Shown here: positions 50,401-61,700 of the stretch, piece by piece
How the letters are laid out: each line of letters starts with the position of its first letter
Numbering within the stretch: position 1 is the stretch's first letter
From: Syngnathus acus
Taxonomy: Eukaryota; Chordata; Actinopteri; Syngnathiformes; Syngnathidae
Assembly (NCBI RefSeq): GCF_901709675.1
Contig: NC_051089.1
Location: 7,003,476-7,067,475 of the forward strand
Reading direction: 5' to 3'
Length of the DNA: 64,000 nt
Translations under genes and position numbers: made by a program
Notes under the pieces: generated by a model
Seen by the model: only the letters and a program-made list of their open reading frames with translations
Told to the model about the DNA's origin: nothing
Databases searched by the model: none

Positions 50401-50606
50401 CGCATGCTCCTATGTGGTCACTTTGAGCAGCTGCTTGTTTTCTGCAGGAGTCATGTGACCTGATGGGACTCCGCCTCTTCGTGGACGAGCACAGCGGTCT
50501 GCTGAAGGACTTCTCCGAACAGCTGGAACAAAGCGTGTCCGCTCTCAAACAAGACGTCGCCGCAATCGTCCGACGCAAGCGGGAACGATCGGGAACTTGG
50601 TCTTGA
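44480..50606 (+). CDS. kif28: kinesin-3 family motor, KIF28-like
   Basis: Kinesin-3 motors carry membrane cargo along microtubules toward the plus end; vertebrate KIF28 has been linked to mitochondria. Twenty-six exons from ATG 44480 to TGA 50604-50606 give 3,147 nt, 1,048 residues, with every phase consistent. The motor domain occupies about residues 5-350: [15 protein letters not shown]-loop GQTGSGKS, switch I NANSSRSH, switch II DLAGSE, and [19 protein letters not shown]. An FHA domain follows at about 470-570 ([11 protein letters not shown] at 47718-47750). Then come a globular region with KDPFWDP and [16 protein letters not shown], and a C-terminal coiled coil ([18 protein letters not shown]). 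Length and order match KIF28 (KLP6-like) better than KIF1 or KIF13, which are longer. Human KIF28P and AHCTF1 both lie, as I recall, in 1q44, so the neighbourhood supports the call. The donor after 48630 is weak. Confidence 0.88.
47230..47330. repeat. kif28: degenerate CCCTAA-like repeats in kif28 intron
   Basis: Repeats of GAAACCCTAATCCTAGTTTT and GTTTGAAACCCTGACCCTAG resemble the telomere hexamer only loosely. They follow a CA-rich tract (47208-47230) in the intron between 47195 and 47406. Confidence 0.5.
49866..49985. repeat. kif28: degenerate TTAGGG-like interstitial repeats in kif28 intron
   Basis: GGATTAGGG, GGGTTTGGGTTAGGGC, GGGCTCGGGTTAAGGC and GTAAGGGTTAGTGTTAG are variants of the vertebrate telomere hexamer. 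They lie in the intron between 49686 and 50068, in the opposite strand sense to the CCCTAA-like tract 2.6 kb upstream. Confidence 0.55.
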
Positions 50607-51912
50607 CTCGAGGAAACGTTAAGCACTGAGTGTGAACTATGAGTACAGAATAAAACACAACTCACGTTCAAACTGTGTCTGTAACAATACTTTAGATCAC
50701 TATTTTATTTAATTTGATACTACGGTGGTCAGAGAAACCCTGTCAGGCATAAATAATAAGAGACGGAAATTTAAGTAATAAATCACAAGTATGAAAGTCT
50801 TAAAGTCCATAAAAAAGTTTATTAGACTGCTTGCAAAAGTAGTTAAAGCAGTTGCAAACTGCAAATAAATTAAAACACAAACAGAATTGAGGTTTTTCAT
50901 TTTTTTACAATATCAAAGTGAATGCCCACCACATTTGCACACATCACTTGCATCACAATATGACATCTGAAAAACAAATGTTTCAGTACCTCACAGCCTC
51001 GGATAAATGCAGTTAGGGCTCAGAGAAGAGTTTTTGCTTTTTTTAGTTCATCTGTCCATGTCAGTTAAGTTGTGCTTACTAACAACTTTCAGCGAGACGT
51101 CTCATTGCCAAGGTCTGTAAAAACACAGAGGCTTGTTGCAAGTCTTAAACAAGACCAGTGAGAGAGCATTTACAGGCAGGAGAGGCAGAAGGCAAATTTG
51201 TTACTGATGAGGATGGAGAATGTTTGTAGTACAAAGTGTGTCGTGTGTGTGTGTTACGTGAAGGGGAAAAAGAGGTTTTTGATAGGAGCACAAAATGCGG
51301 ATCACACAGGCGAGGTAGGATCACATGGGGGGGGAAAAAAAAAAAAAAAAGAGTCATATTTACATCATGTCGTGAGTCAGACGGGCAAAAGAAACCGACT
51401 TCAGCAACTTCAATAATTCAAAGTGTAGTAGTGAAAGCTGTCAACTGCTTGCTCCGTTTTACTGGTGTTAAAAGAAAAGCTTTGTTGCCATATTAACCGT
51501 TATATTGGGCTATCTATTTTAAGAGAAAAGAATTAAGATAATTGAGACAATTTGGTTTCCTCCGCTAAGGTATCGGATCGGGACTCGCTCGCGTATCGGC
51601 AGATTGTCACAATTAAGTGAATTGGACTTAGGACATCCCTAATTTAGATGGACCTGTATTATTTACTAAGCAGCTGCCTCAGTGCAAAAATCAATCAATC
51701 TGATTAATAAAACTCAACAGTTTGAATCTTGTCCACTCCTACACATCCTGTACAGTACAAAAATAGGTGAAGTAACACACAATGAGGTCCACAGGTTCAC
51801 ATTAGGTCCAAGTACAAATGAAGTTTGCCAACAATCAAGTCTGGTACGAGACTTGTTTTTAATGTCATTAAGAAATTAGTGGACAAGCTATTTAGGATTG
51901 TTAACAGCAAGA

Positions 51913-51952
<40 letters not shown>

Positions 51953-51998
51953 CCAGTCTCAACATGTAAAAAGCCTCTTTCACCCTACTTTGAAGTTG
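50607..51998 (-). other. fzd3: probable fzd3 3' UTR
   Basis: No coding exon is present on either strand. AATAAA on the minus strand occurs at 50818-50823 (plus-strand TTTATT) and would give a 3' UTR of about 1.2 kb. A (GT)n microsatellite lies at 51913-51948 and an A-rich run near 51329-51350. Confidence 0.5.
50649..50654 (+). promoter_or_regulatory. kif28: poly(A) signal AATAAA, kif28
   Basis: It lies 43 bp after the stop codon, so the 3' UTR is very short. The convergent fzd3 transcript probably ends less than 200 bp away. Confidence 0.7.
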
Positions 51999-52515
51999 TT
52001 AGGCGATGGTGCCGTCATTGTCGGCGACTTGACCCTCACTGGCCGTCGATCCGTGAGTAATGAGAGTGGGCGGGGCCTCGGTCACGTCCCTCAGGCTTCC
52101 GTGCGTGGATAGCGGGTGGTCGAGGCGTGGCGTGCTGCCGTGGAAACTGCGCTGCTCCACGCCTCTGTAGACCACCGCGTCGCTCCTGGAATGACAGAAG
52201 ACAGGAGAGCAGTGACGTCACCGGCCGCTTCTATTGCGGCGGCGGACGGCTTCCCGTTTTTGGGCGTACCTATCGTCGCGAGCGCGTCGCAGGCTGCCGT
52301 GGTAGCTGACTTTGCTGTGGACGCTGCCGGCTTTGCTCCTGGTGGACGCGGGCTGGGCGGGGTGGCTTTCGAGGGGCTCGTCCAGGTCAGCCAGGTGAGT
52401 GGAGGAGGCGTGAGTGGAAGTACCCTAAAAGAGGAGGACAACAATTTGAAAATTTGTCACCATCATACCCCACTGATGAGCCTTAGATTGATATGTACAG
52501 TATGGTATTGGTTAA

Positions 52516-52553
<38 letters not shown>

Positions 52554-55500
52554 GTGGACGTTCCTCTGGACTTCCTGATGATGGGGGTGTTGGGTTCGCG
52601 CAGCAATGACTGGGCCAAGTCGGGCTGCTCTTGTAGCACCTGGCGAGATTCATTCACCCCACTACTGCATGGGGACATTTGGAAGGGTCTTAATATTAGA
52701 GATCATAAGCATACAATTCAAAACGGAGGCGCAAACAAGTAGCCCGGCTTACTCTTTGCGTCTGCGGCCATGCAGGAAGCCGGCCCACTCAAAGCAGGTC
52801 TTCTTGCTGGCCACCCAGAAAGCAGAGGGGATTCCCACCACTAACATCATCAAGTATTTTATGAGGAACAAGGCCACGGACGGTTGACTGGCCTGCTTCA
52901 CCTGAGGAGAGAATAAAACAGAGGCCGGGTTGACAATTTAGAAAGAAATAATAGATGCCAAACTTCATCACTGACAATTGTGGACGATTGGAGAGAAGCG
53001 CTTCTTGACTCTTTGCAGCCGACACCAGGGGGCAGTATGTTAATTGGTCAACTCATTTGTTTTGTGAAGTTGGATGGAGTCAGATGGAGTAGTCAAATCA
53101 AAATTACAAAAAATTCGTATGAAAAAGAAGGAAGGGAGAAACTGGGCGTGCTTTACGCTGCAGGACAATTATATTCCCACATTTCGGTGCAAATTAGTTA
53201 ATTATGTTAATTGTTAGTAAACTCAACCCTCTACATGCATAAGCAAAAAGTAAATTATAAAAAGTCTACATTTTTCTTTGATACTTCATTTTAAAGGAGG
53301 GAAAAAGCTCAGACTTTTGTTAATCATTGCCATTAGAAAAAAAGGAAACTAACTTAATGAAATGATCCCAAAGCAAACATACCACATTCAGACACTTATT
53401 GGCAACACCGTGAGATGAAGATCCAGTGACGCGTAAAAACATTGCAATCCCAGCACGTGCGTAACATAAGCACTTGCACCTGCCGCCACCCTTTTCCAAT
53501 TACCGTGTCCGTCACAAACTGGCTGACACATCACTTCCTGAAAATAATTAGCGCTTGGCGAAGCTCATATCTGCTAACTAGTGGGCGGAAACGAGGTGAA
53601 AGTTTGGCATGGATGCTTGACGTCTTCGTACTGATTCCGTTTTGAAAGCCAGTCGCGTCTAAATACACCACTCTTCATAACAACACAAAGACCTTTTAGA
53701 GTTGGGGAAGCAGAGCATGACTGAGCAAGCCCAGAGCAAATGCAGCAAGTGTGTGAGTGGGAGTAGAGGAGGATGACGACGATGATGATGAGGAAGAAGA
53801 ACCAGTGTGGGAACCAGAGGACACACTGAAAGACAAGAGTCAAAGAAAGACAACACACACTGCCGCTGTTGTTGTGAACTTTGGGCTTGAGCGCATTACC
53901 CGGTCTAGTGATGCATATTGTCCACTCCTTAAATACCTGCTCATTCAACAGAACACACATGCGCGCGCACAAACAGTCACCCACCTTGTACGGGCACGGG
54001 ATGTGATAGCGGCGGCAGTTCTCCTCCATCCAGGTGGTCTCCCACACGCCGCGGTAGGCGTGCTCGTACACGTAGCAGCCGATCACGGTCAGCAAGGGCA
54101 CCAGGTAGAGCACGGAGAAAACCCCCATTCGGATCATGAACTTGACGAGTTTGGTCTGGTTCTCTTTCTCCAGGGGGATCTCCATGCGCACGCGGTTCAG
54201 CGCCACGATGCCCACTAAGAGAAGAGAGATGCCCACCTGGCGAGGCGGAGAGAGAAATAAATGGAGGCAGGCCAAAAGTCAAGCATACGCTCGGCCATTT
54301 GCCGACCTATCATATTGCTTCACGTATCATTTCGTCCACCCACTAATCTTTTATGACTCTCACCCACTCTCTCATCCTCCCACACACAGACACACACTCA
54401 TTCATCTCCCGAGCGTACTCACCGCCACGTTGAGGCAGAGCGGTGCCAAAACAAACCACCGCAGGGCGTCTATGTCATAGAGCCCTACGAAGCACACGCC
54501 GCTGATTCCGTCGCCTTCGATTTTGTTCAGGGCCAAAAGGGCGACGGTGAGGGCCCCCGGAAGCCCCCAGGCCACAGCGTGGAAGAGGAGCGCTTTCTTT
54601 TCGATGGCCTCGCTGCCCCATTTAGGCACGGCTGCCAGGAACCACGTGATCGTTAGGATGACCCACCACAAACTGCCAGCCATGGTGAAGAAGTAGAGGA
54701 TCATGAAAAACAAGGTGCACGCCTGCAGGATGGGGGAAGGGAAAAACATCAATCGATCAGACCTGAAGAGATCCACAACCGTGGGACTCTTACTATTTGA
54801 TTCCTACCTTTTTAAATCCACGATTAGTATCATGAGAAATGATCTTTTTTCTTCGCTATGTCATTGTGATTCAAAAATCCTCCACCACTACTCGGGTATT
54901 GCTCTATGAAAATCCAAAGAAGAGGAAATGGCCGAGCACGCTCACCTTATTGTGCGAGCCCTGCGTTATAGTTGAAGCTTTGAACTGCGCGTGGTTGACG
55001 GAGTTGCACGCCACAGTGTCCTCCAACACGAAGCCCAAAAAGAACACCAGCGACACCATCACGTAACACACAGCGTAGAAGATAATAGGCCGCTCCGGGT
55101 ACCTGAACCTAATGAGGACAGGGGGAGAAAAAAAAAAAAGATAAATGATGTCAAATTAAGAAAGAACGTGTTATCCTACCCACCTGGTGACATCGATGAG
55201 AAAAGTAAGGAAAGTGAACAAGGTTGCAGACAGACAGACAATGGAGGTGACCCCGATGAAGTATCGCGTGAAGGTCACTTCCTGTTGGCTGAAGTACATG
55301 GAAGGACAGGGAGCGGAGCAGTCTTTCCTGCCCATGAACGAGTAACCCAGCTCCGGTTCCATCTTTAGCTCTCTGGGGCACCAGAAGCCGTAATCCCGCT
55401 GGACGCTCATGGGCGATCGGTCGGTGGGCTCGGAGCCTTTCTGCAGGTCCTCTCGGCGAGGGTACGGCTCGTCACAGTCGGGAAACCTGCAGGTGGGCAA

Positions 55501-55750
55501 GGCAGACAGATCCAGCATGTTTTTTGGGATGACGTTATTTTTGTTTTAATAACCTGCTGCACTCCATGTCATCTGGCCAGGTGAGTCCAAATATGTCCAT
55601 TAGTCTCTGACAGTCGTCCTTGGCCCGCCAGCAGAGGGCACGGCACGGCAGGGACACCTGTCCGTACACGACGCACACTGGGGCGTAGAGGGCGCACAGG
55701 AACATCCTCAGGTCAGGGCTGCACACCAGGTTTACCACCGGATGGAAAGG
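51999..55750 (-). CDS. fzd3: Frizzled-3 Wnt receptor, 5' incomplete
   Basis: Frizzled-3 is a seven-pass receptor of planar cell polarity and axon guidance. Minus-strand exons in order: 55750-55554, 55486-55184, 55108-54946, 54722-54423, 54236-53985, 52901-52753, 52661-52550, 52424-52270, 52185-51999. All phases join and the stop is TAA at 52001-51999. The first exon here is the second half of the cysteine-rich Wnt-binding domain ([10 protein letters not shown] to WPDDMECSR). Then come the linker ([12 protein letters not shown]), TM1 ([17 protein letters not shown]), [52 protein letters not shown], and the KTxxxW Dishevelled site as KTCFEW. The tail carries [20 protein letters not shown], which separates FZD3 from FZD6, and ends DNDGTIA. 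The signal peptide and first half of the CRD (roughly 70 residues) are not found. Confidence 0.93.
52518..52548 (-). repeat. fzd3: 31-base A tract abutting an fzd3 donor
   Basis: On the minus strand the exon ending CTCAG at 52550 is followed by GT and then an unbroken T run. The donor therefore has no usual +3 to +6 bases (GTTTTT instead of GTAAGT). Confidence 0.85.
52902..53984 (-). other. fzd3: fzd3 intron, 1.1 kb
   Basis: It lies between the exon ending CPYK (53985) and the exon beginning VKQASQPS (52901). Apart from a short GAT-rich patch at 53772-53800, nothing is recognisable; open frames here are not conserved proteins. Confidence 0.6.
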
Positions 55751-58700
55751 CTGTGACGCAGAGACAAAGATGTCACGCACAGGTATGTGCACCCAAGCTT
55801 GCATAAAGCACAAACAGGTCTGAATACATTGGTTCTGCAAATGAAACAGGCTGAAGTGTGATCAGACTTAGTATTCTATTTACATTTAGAAGCTCATGAA
55901 AAATGTAGAGCAGCACGCCGATAAGCAAACATCTTTATGATGCAGCAAAGGCAGACGGCGCTTGGGGGAGATCGTTGATTGCAGTGGCTTGGACAAACAG
56001 CAGCTGCCTTCAGACGACTTTGGCTTCTATTGGCTTGCGACGAGGACCTGACGGAATTTTTTTCAGGCTGATGCCGATATGCAGCAGAAGCAATTTCTGA
56101 TAACCGATTACTTGGCCGATTAATTTAAAAACAATACAGACTTATTTTTTGGTCTGGTAATTTATATGAATTACAGGCTAAATAAATAAATAAATAAATA
56201 AATGAATGTTGTATGGGAGAGGGGTGCGGGGATGTTATCTTTACATCGTGTCATGTGTTATTGTGTGTGTGTAAAAAAAAAGCAAAATCCTGAAAAAATA
56301 AAAAATCTGACGATTTTTGCCAAATTTAAAGGACCTAAAAGCAATAGCTCGCCATTGATCGGTCAGGCCCGACATGGAACTGTGAGCGAGATCAATTTGA
56401 GGTTGCGTTCAAGGTGCCATGAATCGGTGAACAAAACAGAACGCCTGCTGGGATGCAACACTGCTGTGTGTATAAAGTATATTTGATAAAAACAGTGCAC
56501 TTCCATTGACCGACAACAAAAGCGCCCGCCCGCGCTTCCAGGGTACAAGTGCGCTCGTGCAAAGACTCATCCATGTGTGATTGTGAACGTCTTTTGTGCG
56601 TGTTTGTTTGCGCACTCAGGCTTTGTGTGTATGTTTTGATCGTTCTCAATTGCCGTGTTCCAGATCTGCACATGTTCCACCAGTAAATGGGTGCAGCGGT
56701 GCGTGATCGGCGTGACATAGTTTTTGGGCTCATGCAACACGACTGCGTGTGGGCACGACTGCGCTCATCTTCACTTAATAATTTACACGTCTGCAATCCT
56801 TGAGCATGTACACGACGTGTTGTAGGAACATACGGAACCTTAAGCGCACGAGTTTTCAGACAAGGTTGAATTGGACAAGATTTCAATGCAATACAACATA
56901 TGACATCTATGAGGTCTGTACTTTGCTCAGGCAAGAACAAGTTGGAAACGTTCAAAACAGTACACACTTGTGAAAATCAACTCAACTGTTAATTTTTGTT
57001 TCCTAGCATATGATGCAAATTATTTTCACTGAGATGTATCCAAGCCCGTCTGTCCGTGTATGTCGACGTTGGGCCTCAGGCAACACTTAACGGCTCGTAC
57101 ATCAGTGCGTTTTACTGGCTGAAGGGAGAGGACCTTTGTTCATCTCTGCTCATCTTAACTCAAGCAGTGACAATGTGTGTGACTTCCATTTTGTGTGTCC
57201 TCATTCTGCCCGTTTTGTATCACGGCTCTCGAAACGGGATTGCAGTCTGTCGGGCCGTGTTGTGCGGCCTCCAAGTGCGCAAGGATTGCGTGCATACACA
57301 GGTCAATGCTTGAAGCGGAAAGTGGAAGCAATTTGGGGTGGGGCTCCACTAAAAAATGAATTGTCAGACATTTTGACGCAAGCTGCTGATGGAAGAACCG
57401 AGAATGTAAAAGACATAAAATCCCTTAAACGTAGCCTGAGGGAGAGTACGTGATGAAAAGATGAGGAAGGGGATAGCGAGAAAAGGATCACATAAATCTA
57501 TTCCGGCAGCCTCCTTTGATCCAAGCTTCTAAACTGCTTGTCTGTTTCTGCCCTCCCGTATCAAAGTGCGAACATGACTGAAATTAAACTGGAACTCAAA
57601 ATGGGCCTCTATTTTATGTTCGTGTCAATATTTTGGATCAATTTAGTGTTTCCTATTAGAAGTACGACACAAGGAGGTGAAAGATGAATACATTTGCATA
57701 TTTATTAGGTTCTAGCCGACGAGCTGTCCAACAGTATTTTTAGTAGCACTTGACTGGACAATGAACATTAGTCGCTTACCACTTAGTCACTGCTCCATTA
57801 AATCAAAGAGGTACGTATAATAATAATGTTATCAGTAAAACCAAGAGCGATACGTCATTTCCTAATTTTGTGCTTGTATCAGACGGTGAATTATAGATAA
57901 AGCTAATCAATGAATTAGGAAGAATAAAGCAATAGAAACAAAGTGTGTGTGTGTGTGTGTGGGTGGGTGAGGGGCAAGTGTGAGCGTTTAGAATGAGAAG
58001 CAGTTTTTTTTTTTTGACACAGAGCAAAATGAGAAAAAGCCCCTGACTGCTTCAATTCCTGTTCAATGGAAGGATTACGTTCCTTTTTCTTTACTCCTGC
58101 GCTCCACAATATTCAGGGGGAGGAACCCGCAGAGGAAGGAAAAAAACAACCTAAAAATGAAAAGAAAGAAAGCCAGGGAATGACATGGGCACATAATTAA
58201 AAGTCGAATAGCGAAATCCAGGGGAGAGATGCCAGTTAAGTGATTAGAAGTGCAGTGAAAAAAATGCCAGCAGCTATTTTCCGCTAACACAAACACACTG
58301 CTTTATTTTCCCCGCTTGTCAATATTTTGAAGCACCTTCTACTAACATCATCTCCACGGCAGCGAGAAGAGGAATGCTGTATAGACTCAAAACAAGAGAT
58401 CTTATGAGTTGTTTCACATTTATGTACTTGAACAGTTTGTTCAGCCCGAGGGACTATTATTGGGACTAAGTGCGCGATGAGGAGTTGTTGTCGAAAATTC
58501 AATCTGTCAGCACAGTACAAACGCAAGCACACAAGTCAAGTGTAAAAAAGAAAAGAAACGACGAAGGAGGGATCAGGGAGAAGGGCCGAGTGACAAAACA
58601 GGCAAAAAAAAGGAAACTAAAGTGGGCTGGGGAAGAAAAGTGGTGGTTTCCCAGTGGATTAGGGAGTCAAATGGATTGGAAAAGGTGTTCAGAGTGTGAG

Positions 58701-61700
58701 AATGATATACACACACATTTTCTAAAAGCTGCCGGCAGCTTGGTGGTGCGGCCAAATCAAGAAGACAGACGATTGGTTTGAAGCCCTCAAAGAAACAAAT
58801 CCTGATTTGGCAGCAAAATAAAAATGTCTATCTGATCATTTTATCTGCGGAGAAGAAGCTTCAGTTTTTGCTCAAGTGTTTATGTTGTGCATTTGTCCAT
58901 GTTAAGAGCCATTGATTGAATTTTGTGAAGAGCCATTTAAACGTTAGTTTGGGGAATTTGAAATGTAAACCCTTAAAGGCACATATTCAAATGACTAAAT
59001 GCAAAGTGCATATTTTGGAGGAGAATGTGAGCTTTTTGCTGCTAAACCTCAGCAGAGACCATCTGGACCCCCCCCCCCCCTTTTTTTTTTTTAAACAAGT
59101 CAGGGACTCACACTGAGTGGGGCGAGAAATCTGTCAGTGGGGCCCTGCGGCCCGGCCCAAATGGTCTCAGAACACACCTCACTTTGCATCGCTGCATCAT
59201 TCTGGATGACGGTTCACTTGCTTTTAGCGCCTTGGCACTCCTTTTGGGAGGGATTCAAAAAAACTTGGCTTCACCTCACTTTTCCCCAACATTTCAGATA
59301 TTTTTCTTCTTACCTAACAATTTTGCACATCGTTAACGTATCAGTGCATGACAATTATGACAGACTGAATTATTCCATTTGACGTGTAACAATTGCGGCC
59401 TCTTGGGTCTACCGCAATATTTATCTAGGCCTCACGTGGTTAATCAGGGACTAAAAATTACAAGATACTCAAAGTTGCCTTCTCAATGACTGTCTGTAGA
59501 CACGATGCCGACTGAGAACAGACAAACTGAGGCTGTCGGGATTCTTGCCGCACTAATCACTGAAAAGAGAGTTAGCAAAGAAGCAGCCTCCTCTCGCACT
59601 GTCTGCTTTTCATTCATTTGTTCCCTTATCCGTGTCTATCCAGCCTTCAGTAAGGGGGACCGGACAAAGCTGATAATGGCATTCCCCCTCACGTTCATTT
59701 TCCCTCCTCCTCCTCTGGTACCATCTTTTTTCTCTCTCTCTTTATTCATCTCGTCTTTTGCTTGCCTCCCATTTACCCCTGCAATTATTCTAGCTCGGCA
59801 CTTATCCACGTCCTTCACATGTCTCTTTCATTAACTTTGCCTCTCTGTTTGGTGGAATTACAAATATTGCTTTAAGGTCTTTATGTAGCAGGCTCAATCA
59901 TTTTGTATGGCGGCAAATGTCACATTGGTGGAAATGACATTGCAGGTCTTCCAACTTGTATTCTTACTGTTTACATCAACTGAAATTGTTCAAATTATGA
60001 CTCTGGTTCCCCTCATGTGAGCATTTCATTTCATTTGGGCATGCAGTCATTATCCGCTTCCTTTCCGCTCCCCTCCCTGCATGTGTGCCTTCTTCCATTC
60101 CTGCCCTTCCTTCTCTGCCTATTTAACTGCCATGGCAACAGGTGATGTGGCAGCTCCAGCAGGCCCTTGTGTCTTGGAGGATAAGGGGGGGAAGGACGAA
60201 CATGCGCACAGCCCCGAAGATGTAGTAGAGCAGTGACGTTGAAAATGGAGATGAATGTGTTAGCGCCCACGCACATCCCGCCACAATACAAGTTGCCTCA
60301 GTGAGCCCATCTGCTGATAAATCGACATTTTGTCTTTGGGAGAGGAAGACAGAAAGTGTTGAGTGGCATTACCAGTTGGACTAATTTTTTTGCTAACATT
60401 TATTTGGAAATCCAATCATTTGATTATTTTGTAAAGCTGGCTTGTATTAAGGGCTGTTGTTGCAGACTTTTTTTTTTTTTTTTTTTAAAAACAATATTCA
60501 GTTCCTTTTAGATATTGATTTTGAGCGTGTGACTATTACTATACTATGGAGGAAATATTTTAGGGGTGGTATGATCTTAAAATATTTTTTTCATAAAAAT
60601 CCAATTTCCAATTGAAATGGATGTGATGAAAACAAATGATAATTTTCGTACCCTCCCTTGTGGAATTTTGTTTATTTCTTCTGACCACAAAAAGCTTTCA
60701 AACTTAGTTTTTTTGCAAGCATCAATTTTCATTTTTGTCATACTGAAAACAATGTAAAAATATTTCCGCTCAAAAAAAAAAGTCCAAGATTAAATAGCGC
60801 GGCTCCAGGGAAGTATTATGGAGCACGTCCCAAGATGCAGAACTCAATTCCAGTTGCCTTTTGTTGGCTGACTGGTTTTGTGTGAGAAAATGACAGAGTG
60901 GATGCTAGTTTGAGTCTGGGCTTACCTGTAAGGGTTAAACATCTCTCACCAGTGCACCCACTGGCACGCATGCACAGCCACACTCACAGTTATTTTCCAG
61001 TCCGGGTCACGGGTTCAGAATAAGTCCATAAGACATGGATAAGCTATATTTATGTGTTTAACCAAAGCTGAACATTGCAGGACTGCACTTACAGTAGATT
61101 CAAGCAGACAACAGCACAGAAGCCATTAAGGATCAAAGCATACAGATTTTGCTCCAAAATATGATAACTGGTCATCATAATAAGTGTATAATGAGCACAA
61201 CCAGTAACAGTGGCAGCAAGGCACTCAATTTAAAGAATTTATTCCAATGTAATTGGATTCAAATAACAGTTATGTTTTATGGAGGAACGGCTATTAAATC
61301 GGAATGATAGGAATTTCCCAATCCCTCAGGGAAACTATGCACATTTATAAATGTAACATGAGATACTGGCTAGTTGAAATTGTTGGTATCCTCTTGCGCA
61401 AGGTATGTGTCAGAGTAATGCTTGTACGTACAGTATGCGAGATTCCAGAAAGTCCACACACACATTGCAAAGCAGTAATTGACAGCGACCCGGCGAGCGG
61501 CGGAACGGTGTTCCAGCCGTGAAAAAGCTCAACAATGCGTCCCTAAATCTCGCTTAACTTGCCATTGTGGAGCCGGATAAGCGGCAGTGGCAGCTATGCC
61601 GATGGGAACAGTCTGCCAAAAAAGCAGCACCAGGCAGCGCCTTTGTTCCACGCATAAATAAATGATTGCTTCATTTGGGCTGGCAGCTTCAATAGACTCT

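Noticed and set aside
51999-55750. Frizzled-6 as the identity of the minus-strand receptor
   Set aside because: The linker [12 protein letters not shown] and the tail motif IIRKSRGTS fit frizzled-3, not frizzled-6.
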